Assembly: GCF_963675975.1 (NCBI RefSeq)
Contig: NZ_OY780939.1
Location: 1,674,001-1,738,000 of the forward strand
DNA: 64,000 nt
Direction of reading: 5' to 3'
From: Halarcobacter sp.
Lineage (GTDB): Bacteria; Campylobacterota; Campylobacteria; Campylobacterales; Arcobacteraceae
Part shown: one piece after another, positions 9,170-16,941 of the stretch
Layout: every line of letters starts with the position of its first letter
Position numbering within the stretch: position 1 is the stretch's first letter
Made by a program: the position numbers and the translations under genes
The notes under the pieces: generated by a model
The model's database searches: none
The model's input: the letters and a program-made list of their open reading frames with translations, nothing else
What the model was told of the DNA's origin: nothing

Positions 9170-9934
9170 ATGAAATATATAATAATTTTATTTGTGATAA
9201 TAGTTTTAGGTAATTTAATTTTAACTATTTTAAATATTAATAATTCACCTATAATTATTTTAAGTGGAGATAATATAAAAAATATAGAAAACCTTTGGGA
9301 AATTAGGGGTCAAATAGGAGATATACTATCAGGACACTTTGCTGCGCTTGCTTTTTTTGCAGTTGCATTTAGTATTATTCTACAAAATGAATCAAACAAA
9401 CATATGAAAAAGAGTATTCATAAGCAAGAGGAATCTTTAATTCAACAAAGTGAAGCATTAAAAATTCAATCAAATAGTTTAGAAGCACAAATTAAAGAAC
9501 TTCAAGAATCAAGGAAAGAAAGCGAGAAGCAAACGGAAGAATTTTTTATTAATAATTTTAATTTAAAGCTTGATAGGTATTATAAAATACTTAATCAAAA
9601 TATGAAATATATTATGCATGATAATATTCTTTCTGAAAATGCAAAAATAATACGTAACATAAAAAAAGGAACTGATATTTCACAAGATGAAAAATATAGA
9701 ATTGAATCATTACAGATACTTTCTTATAAAGTATTTGAAGTATTAGAACTTATTTATGAAGAAATTAATTTATGTAAAAAATTTGATACTTCATATATAA
9801 CACTTTTAAAAGAATTTGAAATTAATATTAATACAAATTTTCATATAAGTTTACTTTGTTCTATTGCTAATGATCATAGTCTAGAAAAATATAAGTTCTT
9901 AAACTTATTTAATGAAAAATTTCCAGATGGATAA
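9170..9934 (+). CDS. Membrane-anchored coiled-coil protein, phage-abortive-infection-like
   Basis: The 254-residue protein has two membrane helices (about 2-22 and 58-75) separated by a short loop with WEIRGQIGDILSGHFAAL. A coiled coil of about 60 residues rich in Gln, Glu and Ser follows, then a helical C-terminal domain that contains EFFINNFNLKLDRYY. This layout (G-x-I-G-D loop, second helix, LQ-rich coiled coil, F-x-x-N-F domain) is common to proteins annotated as putative phage abortive infection proteins. No catalytic motif is visible, so the function is unproven. It stands alone beside an IS110 transposase and hairpin repeats, in an accessory patch between housekeeping genes. Confidence 0.45.
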   Translation: MKYIIILFVIIVLGNLILTILNINNSPIIILSGDNIKNIENLWEIRGQIGDILSGHFAALAFFAVAFSIILQNESNKHMKKSIHKQEESLIQQSEALKIQSNSLEAQIKELQESRKESEKQTEEFFINNFNLKLDRYYKILNQNMKYIMHDNILSENAKIIRNIKKGTDISQDEKYRIESLQILSYKVFEVLELIYEEINLCKKFDTSYITLLKEFEININTNFHISLLCSIANDHSLEKYKFLNLFNEKFPDG

Positions 9935-9946
9935 TATAGCTTATCG

Positions 9947-10017
9947 ACTTTCTTTTGTGAAAAAGAAAGTAGCAAAGAAATCACCCTACGAAGTTTTGAA
10001 GGCTGAAGCTTCCCGAG
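9947..10017 (+). repeat. Dispersed hairpin repeat, copy 1
   Basis: A perfect 10-bp stem (9947-9956 with 9961-9970, loop GTGA) is followed by AGCAAAGAAA and then by TTGAAGGCTGAAGCTTCCC ending at 10013. A related unit lies in inverted orientation at 11668-11733, with the same order of parts: A/T-rich hairpin, GCAAA-rich spacer, TTGAAGGC-GAGCTTCCC. The two differ in spacer sequence, so this is a family rather than a recent duplication. Confidence 0.6.
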
Positions 10018-10021
10018 CTTA

Positions 10022-10126
10022 TTATTTATCTCTTTTCTGTGCCTAAAAACTCGCTAAAGAGTGCGTCAAAGCACTCTTCTTAACGCTCAAACAGTTTAGT
10101 CACGGGTTTCGAAAAGAGATAAATAA
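10022..10126. repeat. Long inverted repeat with nested hairpin
   Basis: A perfect 16-bp inverted repeat (10022-10037 with 10111-10126) encloses 73 bases. Inside lies a second perfect stem of 8 bp (10057-10064 with 10071-10078, loop GTCAAA). Outside, GAAGCT near 10005 and AGCTTC at 10133-10138 extend the symmetry with a bulge. The whole would fold into a large cruciform or RNA structure. It directly follows repeat copy 1. Confidence 0.65.
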
Positions 10127-10139
10127 ACGCTCAGCTTCA

Positions 10140-10395
10140 AAAATGCAGGGAGATTGGATAAGGACATTTGATTTGTTTAGTACCATTCTATTTAAATTGG
10201 TGTCGTGTTAAATCTAACTAAGAAAGTTTGTGGCTAGAGTAATCTAGTCCAGACTTTGTTGAAGCCGGAAGTTTTCTAATTATTTCCGAAAAAGACCGAG
10301 GACTGTCTGAGAGAAAAAGGTGACTAGATGTCACGTTTTTATCGAGTTGCCACCTTAAAAAAATATAAAAATCCCGAATGAAGTTTATAATAAAA
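10140..10395. other. Non-coding, structured flank downstream of IS110 transposase
   Basis: These 256 bases hold no convincing gene. Read on the minus strand, downstream of the transposase, they contain several short stems: GTGAC-ATCTA-GTCAC (10321-10335 region), CTAGATTACTCTAG-type pairing near 10235-10250, and a CGGAA/TTCCG pair near 10265-10288. They may be the right-hand non-coding part of the IS110 element or target sequence next to it. I cannot fix the boundary. Confidence 0.35.
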
Positions 10396-11367
10396 TTAAA
10401 TTCTTTCTGAATCATATGGTACATTATTTTTATATACGGCATGAGCAATAACTAATAGTTTTCTCATAATTGCTACTTGTATAACTGTAGTATGTTTTCC
10501 ATTTTCTTTTAGTCTATCATAAAACTTTTTTAATTTTTCGTTATTTCTTATTGATGTCATTGCTGGCATAAACAAAGTACCTCTACATATTTTTGAACCT
10601 GCTTTTGATATTTTTGTTTTTCCATTAACTGATATACCTGAACTTTTTTCTATTGGATCTAATCCTGCTAAAGATACAATTTGTTTTTGATTAGCATTTT
10701 TATATTGAATAAAATGTATAAGTAATACAATTGAAGATATTTCTCCTATACCATCAATTGTTTGTGAATTATTAAATGATTGTTGAAGTCTCTCATTTTT
10801 TTTTATGATTGATTTTATTTTTTTGATAATTTTTTGTTCTTGTTTTTTTAAAAATTGATATTGTAATTCAAACTCTTTTATCAAATAGCTTTTATCTTTT
10901 TTTGCTTTTAAAGCAGCTATATGGTTTTTAGTTATAACTTGTTGTTTAATAATTAATTTATATCCAGAGATAAGTTCTTTTAATTCTTCTTCTAGAGTAT
11001 CTACAATAGGTATTTTAATATCTTTATCTTTAGCTGTAACAATCATTTTAGATAAAAGCTGTGCATCTTTTATATCATTTTTATTTCTATATCCCATTAC
11101 TTTTGCAAAGCTAGCACTTTTTTTAGGATTTACTATAAAACTTTTTATATTTTTGTTTGCACAAAACTGTTTTAAAAGAAATGAATAATTAGCTGTAGGT
11201 TCATAAATAAATACTAATTTATCAATCTCATTTTTATAAAGTTTTTTTAGTTTAGAGTATAAACTTTTTATTCCATTTAAACTATTTTCAATAATTAAAT
11301 CTAAATCATTTATTGGAATATAAACATTAATTGTTGACTTACTTACGTCTAATCCGATAGAATACAT
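10396..11367 (-). CDS. IS110-family DEDD transposase/recombinase
   Basis: The 323-residue protein has both IS110 domains. The N-terminal RuvC-like domain shows Asp7 (GLDVSK), Glu56 (YEPT), Asp98 and Asp101 (KNDIKDA), the complete DEDD set. The C-terminal Transposase_20 domain shows AGLDP followed by KSSGISVNGK and ISKAG, with Ser242 or Ser243 as the likely catalytic serine. No stop or frameshift interrupts it, so the enzyme may be active. IS110 recombinases move DNA guided by an element-encoded RNA. The gene is antiparallel to its housekeeping neighbours upstream. Confidence 0.93.
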   Translation of the reverse strand: MYSIGLDVSKSTINVYIPINDLDLIIENSLNGIKSLYSKLKKLYKNEIDKLVFIYEPTANYSFLLKQFCANKNIKSFIVNPKKSASFAKVMGYRNKNDIKDAQLLSKMIVTAKDKDIKIPIVDTLEEELKELISGYKLIIKQQVITKNHIAALKAKKDKSYLIKEFELQYQFLKKQEQKIIKKIKSIIKKNERLQQSFNNSQTIDGIGEISSIVLLIHFIQYKNANQKQIVSLAGLDPIEKSSGISVNGKTKISKAGSKICRGTLFMPAMTSIRNNEKLKKFYDRLKENGKHTTVIQVAIMRKLLVIAHAVYKNNVPYDSERI

Positions 11368-11404
11368 TTCTTGAACCTTTATTTTAGTATAAAGAGTTCG
11401 TTAG

Positions 11405-11422
11405 GGTAGGATTTCTCCTACC
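11405..11422 (-). other. GAAA-tetraloop hairpin upstream of the transposase
   Basis: On the minus strand GGTAGGA-GAAA-TCCTACC forms a perfect 7-bp stem capped by a GNRA-type tetraloop. It lies 38 bases before the transposase start, inside the non-coding end of the element. Stable loops of this kind suit a structured RNA such as a bridge RNA or a translation-controlling leader. The role is inferred. Confidence 0.4.
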
Positions 11423-11667
11423 TGATAATTGTTATACAAACTTTAGACTTATAAAATACGAACTAGTTATAAAACTGTTCTTGTTGCCACTCAAATTTAA
11501 AGTATAACTATCAAACTCGCCATCAAGCTAATTATAAATTATTTTTTATAATTGCTTTAGTTCCGCAACGATATATTATCTTTCAAACTCTTTGGAAATA
11601 TATTAACTATATTCCCTTAAATGTATTATATAAGTTTCGCAGGTCAGGAAATCATTAGCAAACTGTA

Positions 11668-11733
11668 GGGAAGCTCCGCCTTCAACAACCGTCTGGTTGC
11701 TTTTTGCCATACTTTTTTCAATAAAAAAGTATG
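11668..11733 (-). repeat. Dispersed hairpin repeat, copy 2 (inverted)
   Basis: On the minus strand a perfect 11-bp stem (11708-11718 with 11723-11733) is followed by GGCAAAAAGCAACC and by TTGAAGGCGGAGCTTCCC. This has the same order of parts as copy 1 at 9947-10017, which lies on the opposite strand. The two copies bracket the transposase region. Confidence 0.6.
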
Positions 11734-11738
11734 AAAGC

Positions 11739-11787
11739 GTACTCACTTCGTGAGTACAAGAGAGATAAGAGGAGTGTCCAACTCCTC
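11739..11787. repeat. Two further perfect hairpins
   Basis: GTACTCA-CTTCG-TGAGTAC (11739-11757) and GAGGAGT-GTCCA-ACTCCTC (11769-11787) are both perfect 7-bp stems with 5-base loops. The second lies six bases beyond the end of the minus-strand gene 11793-12062 and may end its transcription. Its downstream tract is only partly U-rich, so this is uncertain. Confidence 0.5.
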
Positions 11788-11792
11788 AAAAC

Positions 11793-12062
11793 TTATTCGT
11801 GTGAATGACTCTCAGCAATTAACTCCTGAATTTTCCCATAAACTTCAGTAGCCTGCTCATCATCAATCTTATCTTCATTTACCGCATAAACAATATTTTG
11901 TAACTCCACAAGAAATGACTCCATATCTCTTATTTCATCCATAGTTTCATCTGTTTGTTCTTTTTTTTCAATAATCTTATGTAAATCTTCTAAATATGCT
12001 TCTACCTCTGGTATCATTGTATTTTCAACAACTTCTAATAAATCTTTTTTAATTTGTGTCAT
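11793..12062 (-). CDS. Conserved hypothetical acidic helical protein
   Basis: I do not recognise a function. The protein is 89 residues from the ATG at 12062 (MTQIKKDLLEVV), predicted wholly helical and strongly acidic, ending in ESHSHE. The reading frame is open further upstream to an ATG at 12104, but AAGGA lies about 11 bases before 12062 and the extra residues are Lys/Asn-rich and unconserved in character. It is a single gene between the accessory patch and def. Confidence 0.6.
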   Translation of the reverse strand: MTQIKKDLLEVVENTMIPEVEAYLEDLHKIIEKKEQTDETMDEIRDMESFLVELQNIVYAVNEDKIDDEQATEVYGKIQELIAESHSHE

Positions 12063-12182
12063 ATTTTGATATATCCTTTTATTTTTTATATTATATCTTA
12101 TCAAAGCCCTAATTTATATTTCTTTTGTAGACTTTAATATGTAAAAATATAATTTTTTAATCCAAGTAAAATATTATTCAAA

Positions 12183-12188
12183 TATAAT
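12183..12188 (+). promoter_or_regulatory. Probable -10 box of def
   Basis: A perfect TATAAT stands 24 bases before the def start, giving a short leader. The upstream stretch is T/A-rich without a clear -35 box. Confidence 0.4.
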
Positions 12189-12212
12189 TGCAAAAAAGAA
12201 AAAAGAGTATAT

Positions 12213-12737
12213 ATGAAAGATGAATGTTCTATAGCAAAATTAGGTGAAGCTATTCTTAGAAAAAAAGCTAAAAAAGTTAAAAATATTAATTCTAAAAAAA
12301 TACAAAATCTTATAAAGAAAATGATAACTTGTGTAAAAGAAAATAAAGGTGTTGGTTTAGCTGCTCCTCAAATATTTGAATCATATCAAATATTAGTCAT
12401 CTCTTCTCATCCAAATGAAAGATACCCAAATGCTCCACTTATGAAAGATGAAGTATTAATCAATCCAGAGATTATAAAAAAATCAAAAAAGAAAGTAAAA
12501 GATTGGGAAGGGTGTTTAAGTATTCCAGGAATTAGAGCTAAAGTTCCAAGACATACTAAAATAGAAGTAAAATATACTACTATGGAGGGTAAAACAAAAA
12601 ATGTTATTTTTGAAGATTTTATTGCAAGGATTTTTCAGCATGAATATGACCATTTGATAGGAAAAGTTTATTTAGATAGGGTTAAAGATAATATTGATAT
12701 TGTTTCCCAAGAACAATATTTTAAATTGATTTCATAA
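12213..12737 (+). CDS. def: Peptide deformylase
   Basis: Def removes the formyl group from nascent protein N-termini. The 174-residue protein has all three motifs: GVGLAAPQ at 46-53, EGCLS at 99-103 with metal ligand Cys101, and QHEYDH at 142-147 with ligands His143 and His147 and catalytic Glu144. The N-terminal third is very Lys-rich. The RidA gene follows after twenty bases and is probably co-transcribed. Confidence 0.96.
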   Translation: MKDECSIAKLGEAILRKKAKKVKNINSKKIQNLIKKMITCVKENKGVGLAAPQIFESYQILVISSHPNERYPNAPLMKDEVLINPEIIKKSKKKVKDWEGCLSIPGIRAKVPRHTKIEVKYTTMEGKTKNVIFEDFIARIFQHEYDHLIGKVYLDRVKDNIDIVSQEQYFKLIS

Positions 12738-12757
12738 CTATAAAAATTGGAGAATGT

Positions 12758-13108
12758 ATGATAATAAGAAAACAAGTAAACGAAAAAATGAGTAGAATAG
12801 TTGAACACAACGGAGTAGTATATTTTGCAGGAATTGTATCAGATGATAAAGAATTAGATATAAAAGTACAAGCAAAAAGAGCTTTAGAGATAGCAGAAGA
12901 AAGGTTTAAAGAAGCAGGAGTTAGTAAACACACTATCTTAAGAACAGAAATATTTTTAAAAGATATTTATAGGGATTTTGAAGATTTTAATAAAGTTTGG
13001 AAAGAATGGATTCCTGAAAATGATAAACCAGCACGTTCATGTGTTCAAGCAAATATGGCTAGTCATAATACTTTAATTGAGCTAGTTATAACAGCAGCAA
13101 AAGAATAA
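12758..13108 (+). CDS. RidA-family (YjgF/YoaB-like) enamine/imine deaminase
   Basis: RidA proteins hydrolyse reactive enamine/imine intermediates made by amino-acid-consuming enzymes. The 116-residue chain shows the family core: VYFAGIVSDD, QAKRALEIAEERFKEAG, ILRTEIFLKDI and a late PARSCVQANMASHNTLIEL with the conserved Arg that binds the substrate carboxylate. A DadA-type amino-acid dehydrogenase lies about 100 bases downstream on the same strand. Its imino-acid product would be a natural substrate. Confidence 0.88.
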   Translation: MIIRKQVNEKMSRIVEHNGVVYFAGIVSDDKELDIKVQAKRALEIAEERFKEAGVSKHTILRTEIFLKDIYRDFEDFNKVWKEWIPENDKPARSCVQANMASHNTLIELVITAAKE

Positions 13109-13213
13109 TTATTTGATTTATATGTTAATCTAGTTAAAATATATACAAAAAATTTTAAAAAATACGATAATATTTTAGTATCATTAAAATATTAGAGAAA
13201 AAAAGGATACCTT

Positions 13214-14461
13214 ATGAAAAGAGATATAATCATAATAGGTGGTGGAATTGTTGGTTTATGTAGTGCTTATTTTTTACAAAAAAGTGGACGTAAAGTAACT
13301 ATTATAGATGAAAATGATATTACAGATTCAACCTCATTTGGAAATGCAGGTCTTTTATCAGCATTTGATAAATCTCCATTAAGTTATCCAGGGGTAGTTT
13401 CAAATACTTTAAAACTAATGTTAAGAGGACAATCTCCAGCAGTAATTCATCCATCTTTAGATCCTAAAGTATATAAATGGCTAATTAATTTTATGCTAAA
13501 TGCAAATGAAAAGCGTACTAAAAAAACTATGATGCTTTTTGAAAAATATGGAGAGATATCTTTAAACCTATATGAAAAAATGGTAAATGAAGATAAGCTA
13601 GATTTTGATTTTCATAGGGATGGAATGTTATCTGTTTTTACTGAAGAGAAAAGTTATAATGAAAGATTGAAAAAATATGATTATGTTGATGAAGATAGGT
13701 TTAAAATCTTAGATAAAAATGAATTAAAAGAGTACCTTCCAAGTGCAAATATAGATAAAATAAAAGGTGCAATACTATTTAAAAAGAATGCTAGATTTGA
13801 CCCAGGTTTAACTATGTTAGAGTTAAAAAGACATCTTATGGAAGCTGGAGTTGAGTTTATATTAAATGAAAAAATAGAAAGTATTAGAGTAGAAGCAAAA
13901 GAGGTTAAACACCTAGTTTCTTCTAAAAACAATTTTTATGAAGCAGAACATTATATTATGTCTACAGGTTATCAAACAATATTAGCTAGCAAATGTAATA
14001 AAGATTTAATGATGACACCTGCAAAAGGTTATAGTATAACATTTGAAATGGATAAAGAGTTTACTCCTAAAGTATCTACAATCTTCAATGATTTATTTGT
14101 AGTTATGACACCAAGAAGAAACGATGTTAGATTTACTTCAAAGTTGGAGATTGGCAGTGATGATACAAATGTGGTTCAAAAACAAATAGATAGTATAAAA
14201 AAGAATTTTTTTGAATATAATAAAAAGTTTGAAATGCGAAATGAAAAGTATTGGACTGGTTTTAGACCTCTAACTCCAAATGATATTCCATTAATAGGAA
14301 GAGATGAAGATATAAACAATCTTACTTATGGTATGGGATTAGGTTGGCTTGGTATGACTTTTGGACCAGCAATTGGAACTATTATTAATGATTTAGTAGT
14401 AAATGATAAGAAAAATGCTCAAAGTGATGATATCTTAATGTTCTCTGGTTTTTATCAATAA
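13214..14461 (+). CDS. dadA: D-amino-acid dehydrogenase-like FAD oxidoreductase
   Basis: The 415-residue protein belongs to the DadA/glycine-oxidase group of the DAO family, which oxidises D-amino acids to imino acids and passes electrons to the respiratory chain. It shows the FAD dinucleotide fold IIIGGGIVGLCSAYFL at residues 5-20, IIDENDITDSTSFGNAG, and the C-terminal YWTGFRPLTPNDIPLIG and YGMGLGWLGMTFGP motifs. An AAGGA-type box precedes the ATG. Together with the upstream RidA it forms a plausible unit for amino-acid catabolism. The exact substrate is not shown by the sequence. Confidence 0.85.
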   Translation: MKRDIIIIGGGIVGLCSAYFLQKSGRKVTIIDENDITDSTSFGNAGLLSAFDKSPLSYPGVVSNTLKLMLRGQSPAVIHPSLDPKVYKWLINFMLNANEKRTKKTMMLFEKYGEISLNLYEKMVNEDKLDFDFHRDGMLSVFTEEKSYNERLKKYDYVDEDRFKILDKNELKEYLPSANIDKIKGAILFKKNARFDPGLTMLELKRHLMEAGVEFILNEKIESIRVEAKEVKHLVSSKNNFYEAEHYIMSTGYQTILASKCNKDLMMTPAKGYSITFEMDKEFTPKVSTIFNDLFVVMTPRRNDVRFTSKLEIGSDDTNVVQKQIDSIKKNFFEYNKKFEMRNEKYWTGFRPLTPNDIPLIGRDEDINNLTYGMGLGWLGMTFGPAIGTIINDLVVNDKKNAQSDDILMFSGFYQ

Positions 14462-14473
14462 GATAAAACCAGA
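14444..14473. terminator. Terminator between dadA and rraB-like gene
   Basis: TCTGGTTTTTATC and GATAAAACCAGA form a 12-bp stem with a one-base bulge and a loop of about five bases that contains the dadA stop codon. It sits between convergent genes and can serve both. Confidence 0.6.
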
Positions 14474-14797
14474 TTACTTTAATCCCATCTCTTCTACATC
14501 AAAACCTTCAAAGCTACTGATGTGTAGAGTTTGAGCAATATTTTCAAACTCTTTACATCTGTTATACAAGGTATCTTTAGTGTGAATATTTATCTCTTCA
14601 ACACATAAATAGTATGTTTTATTTTCGTAACATATCTCAAGAGTTGAATACCCTTCTGAATCCAAAAGCTCTTTTGCTTTTCGTAAAACTTTACTATCTT
14701 TATTACTAAAGTAAAATCCCCAACTAAGTCTAGTATTTAGATTTATACTACATTCTCTTGCTGTATTATTAAAAAATTCTTCTATATTTCTTTTCAT
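14474..14797 (-). CDS. RraB-like (RNase E inhibitor B family) protein
   Basis: The 107-residue protein matches the RraB domain layout: a WGFYFSNKDSKVLRKA strand-helix, LLDSEGYST, a YYLCVEEI strand, and a terminal FEGFDVEEMG that corresponds to the YDGWxT ending of RraB. In E. coli RraB binds and restrains RNase E. Campylobacterota use RNase J and RNase Y and are not known to have RNase E, so the partner here is probably something else. The gene is alone and convergent with dadA. Confidence 0.55.
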   Translation of the reverse strand: MKRNIEEFFNNTARECSINLNTRLSWGFYFSNKDSKVLRKAKELLDSEGYSTLEICYENKTYYLCVEEINIHTKDTLYNRCKEFENIAQTLHISSFEGFDVEEMGLK

Positions 14798-14898
14798 ATT
14801 AAAATTGTATATCTAAAAATTAAATTTCAGGTAAAGAGTATAAGAAAATTTAATAATTTACACATTTTTTAGCCAAAACTGTGACAGCAATTGTGACA

Positions 14899-16191
14899 TT
14901 AGTATAAATAAGTTTTATTTAAGACTCCATTCGCTGCTTTTATACCAGATGCCCAAGCAGCAGTTATCCCTCTACTTGTTCCAGCTCCATCTCCAATAAT
15001 ATAATAACCATCTTTAACCATAAAATTTTTATTTAGAAAATTTGGTTTATTGGAATATGTTTTAATTTCTGGATAATAAAGTATTGTTGATGGGTGTAAA
15101 ACACCAGGAACAATAGAATCAAGTTTTTTTAATGCACTCCAAATATCTCTTAAAATTTTTGCTGGCATGCTTAAACTTAAATCACCTGCAACTGCATTGG
15201 ATAAGGTTGGTTTAAAATCATATAAATCATCATTGAAGGTTTCTTTTTTACTTCTTTGTCCTAATCTAAAGTCACCAACCCTTTGCATAATAACAGAACC
15301 ACCACTTAATTGCATAACCATTTCACCTAAGATTTTTCCAAACTGTTGACCACTTACAACAGGTTCTGTTAATCTAATAGTTTTTAACATAGCAAAATTT
15401 ACAAGATTATTAGGTTTTTTATCCCTAGACATTGAGTGTCCATTTACTGAATAATACCCCTTATACTTTTCTCTTACTATATGAGCACAACCTGAGTTTG
15501 TACAAAAGGTTCTTACTTTATTTGGAAAAAGAATTTTAGGGTCATAATACTCTTTTACAATAGGATAGTTTTCTTCTCTTGTTTCAACTCTTATCCCTAT
15601 ATCTACAATATTATCATTATAAGTTACACCTAACTTATCCATTTGTTCTTGCATCCAGTCATAATCTGCACGCCCAGGACCTAGAATTATATCTTTAAAT
15701 TCTATTTTAAAATTGTCACTTAGTATTAATTCTTTTTTATCTGAAACTAACTCTTTTACTTCTGTTTCAAGTGCTACTGTTACATTTAAATCTCTTAATT
15801 GCTCAATTAAACCATTTATTAATGCTGATGATTTGTCGGTACCAACATGTGCCTGATCAATTGCTAATATATTTACATCTAGTTTTTGTGCTCTTTGAAT
15901 ATATTTCTCAATGTTTAGTCTTGTTTCCATTTTTGGTTTTAAATGGTTTGCAACTTCTATTAATAGTTTTTGAGCTTCATCTTTTTCCCAATGTTCTAAA
16001 GGAAATCCCACTGGATAGGTATAGTTTTGTTTACAATCATTTCTTAAACCACCAGAACTAATCTTTTTCTTTTCTATAAGTAAAATACTTTTATTAGAAT
16101 TTTCTGCAAGTTTAAAAGCTGCACCTAGAGCTGACGGACCTGAGCCTACAATAATTACATCGTAGTATGAGTTTAGTTTAATATTTTCCAT
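14899..16191 (-). CDS. FAD-dependent dehydrogenase of unknown substrate (COG2509 type)
   Basis: The 430-residue protein has an N-terminal FAD-binding fold, DVIIVGSGPSALGAAFKL at 11-28, and a C-terminal FAD segment YYIIGDGAGTSRGITAAWASG. An internal VRTFCTNSGCAHIV motif with two Cys is typical of the uncharacterised FAD-dependent dehydrogenase group. No neighbour hints at a pathway. The start is ATG at 16191. Confidence 0.8.
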   Translation of the reverse strand: MENIKLNSYYDVIIVGSGPSALGAAFKLAENSNKSILLIEKKKISSGGLRNDCKQNYTYPVGFPLEHWEKDEAQKLLIEVANHLKPKMETRLNIEKYIQRAQKLDVNILAIDQAHVGTDKSSALINGLIEQLRDLNVTVALETEVKELVSDKKELILSDNFKIEFKDIILGPGRADYDWMQEQMDKLGVTYNDNIVDIGIRVETREENYPIVKEYYDPKILFPNKVRTFCTNSGCAHIVREKYKGYYSVNGHSMSRDKKPNNLVNFAMLKTIRLTEPVVSGQQFGKILGEMVMQLSGGSVIMQRVGDFRLGQRSKKETFNDDLYDFKPTLSNAVAGDLSLSMPAKILRDIWSALKKLDSIVPGVLHPSTILYYPEIKTYSNKPNFLNKNFMVKDGYYIIGDGAGTSRGITAAWASGIKAANGVLNKTYLY

Positions 16192-16314
16192 AAATTAATT
16201 ATATCAGAACTAAAAAATTAAATACAGAAAAATATTTCAAACTATATCACCAAGATGTAATCAAAACAGCATATAATTAAAAAGATTATTTACAATATAT
16301 ACAATTGGATTAAA

Positions 16315-16941
16315 ATGATTACTATCCCATATTTTAAATTTTTTGAATTTTTATTAATATTTATTTGTTTACCACTATTATTTGTTTATAAAATATTATC
16401 ACCATTTTTTATAATACCAACACTGTGGATTTTAACATTTTATATACTATATATTACAAGTATTGGTAATAGCAAAGTTATATTTGACAAAATAAAAAAA
16501 TCAGATTTGCATTATGTATTAAAAAGATTTTTTTATTTTGCATGTTTCTTATTGATTTTTACATACTTATTTTATGAAGATAGATTATTTAATTTTATTT
16601 TAGAAAAACCAAAAGTATTTATATTTGTTTTGTTTTTGTATCCTATATTATCAGTAATACCTCAAGAGTTAATTTTCAGAAGATTTTTTCTTTTCAGATA
16701 TGAGTTAATTTTTAGAAAAGAGGCTTTAATTGTATTAAATGCATTGGTTTTTGCATTTATACATATTATCTTTCAAAATTATATTGCAGTATTGTTTAGT
16801 TTAGTTGGTGGCTATTTATTTATGAAAACATACATAGAAAGTAAATCATTTACTCTCGTATGTATTGAACACAGTTTATATGGAAATTTTATTTTTGCAG
16901 TTGGTTTAGGGGAGTTCTTTTATCATGGAAATATAACTTAA
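16315..16941 (+). CDS. CPBP-family intramembrane protease
   Basis: The 208-residue protein is almost entirely hydrophobic with six or more membrane helices. It carries the CPBP (Rce1-like, Abi) signature: PQELIFRRF at 116-124, FAFIH with His150, and a third motif EHSLYGN near residue 187. The first Glu of the usual EExxxR is Gln117 here, while the catalytic Glu118 and Arg122 remain. Bacterial members process prenylated or membrane peptides. The target is unknown. Its last four bases overlap the end of the next, convergent gene. Confidence 0.78.
   Translation: MITIPYFKFFEFLLIFICLPLLFVYKILSPFFIIPTLWILTFYILYITSIGNSKVIFDKIKKSDLHYVLKRFFYFACFLLIFTYLFYEDRLFNFILEKPKVFIFVLFLYPILSVIPQELIFRRFFLFRYELIFRKEALIVLNALVFAFIHIIFQNYIAVLFSLVGGYLFMKTYIESKSFTLVCIEHSLYGNFIFAVGLGEFFYHGNIT

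Larger units (their letters stand above)
10346..11490 (-). mobile_element. IS110-family insertion sequence (boundaries tentative)
   Basis: An intact IS110-type transposase gene (10396-11367) lies between non-coding flanks. IS110 elements have no terminal inverted repeats, so the ends are hard to see. The octamer GTTGCCAC occurs in the same orientation at 10346-10353 and 11483-11490, and I use it here as provisional limits. An 8-base match is only weak evidence, because a few such pairs are expected by chance between flanks of this size. Known IS110 elements encode a bridge RNA in a non-coding end, for which the 123 bases upstream of the gene or the structured downstream flank would be the places to look. 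Confidence 0.4.

Noticed and set aside
10022-10126. Possible integron attC site
   Set aside because: The nested inverted repeat recalls attC folding, but I find no GTTRRRY core sites and no integrase gene in the window.
10218-10448. 76-codon minus-strand reading frame overlapping the transposase end
   Set aside because: It overlaps the conserved C-terminus of the IS110 transposase in another frame, has no ribosome binding site and no recognisable sequence.
10346-11490. GTTGCCAC direct repeats as definite element ends
   Set aside because: An 8-base repeat between two flanks of about 450 bases can arise by chance, so I use it only as a provisional limit, not as proof of target duplication.
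15771-16061. Leu-rich 96-codon plus-strand reading frame
   Set aside because: It is antisense to the FAD dehydrogenase gene, and its composition is that expected from the complement of AT-rich coding sequence.
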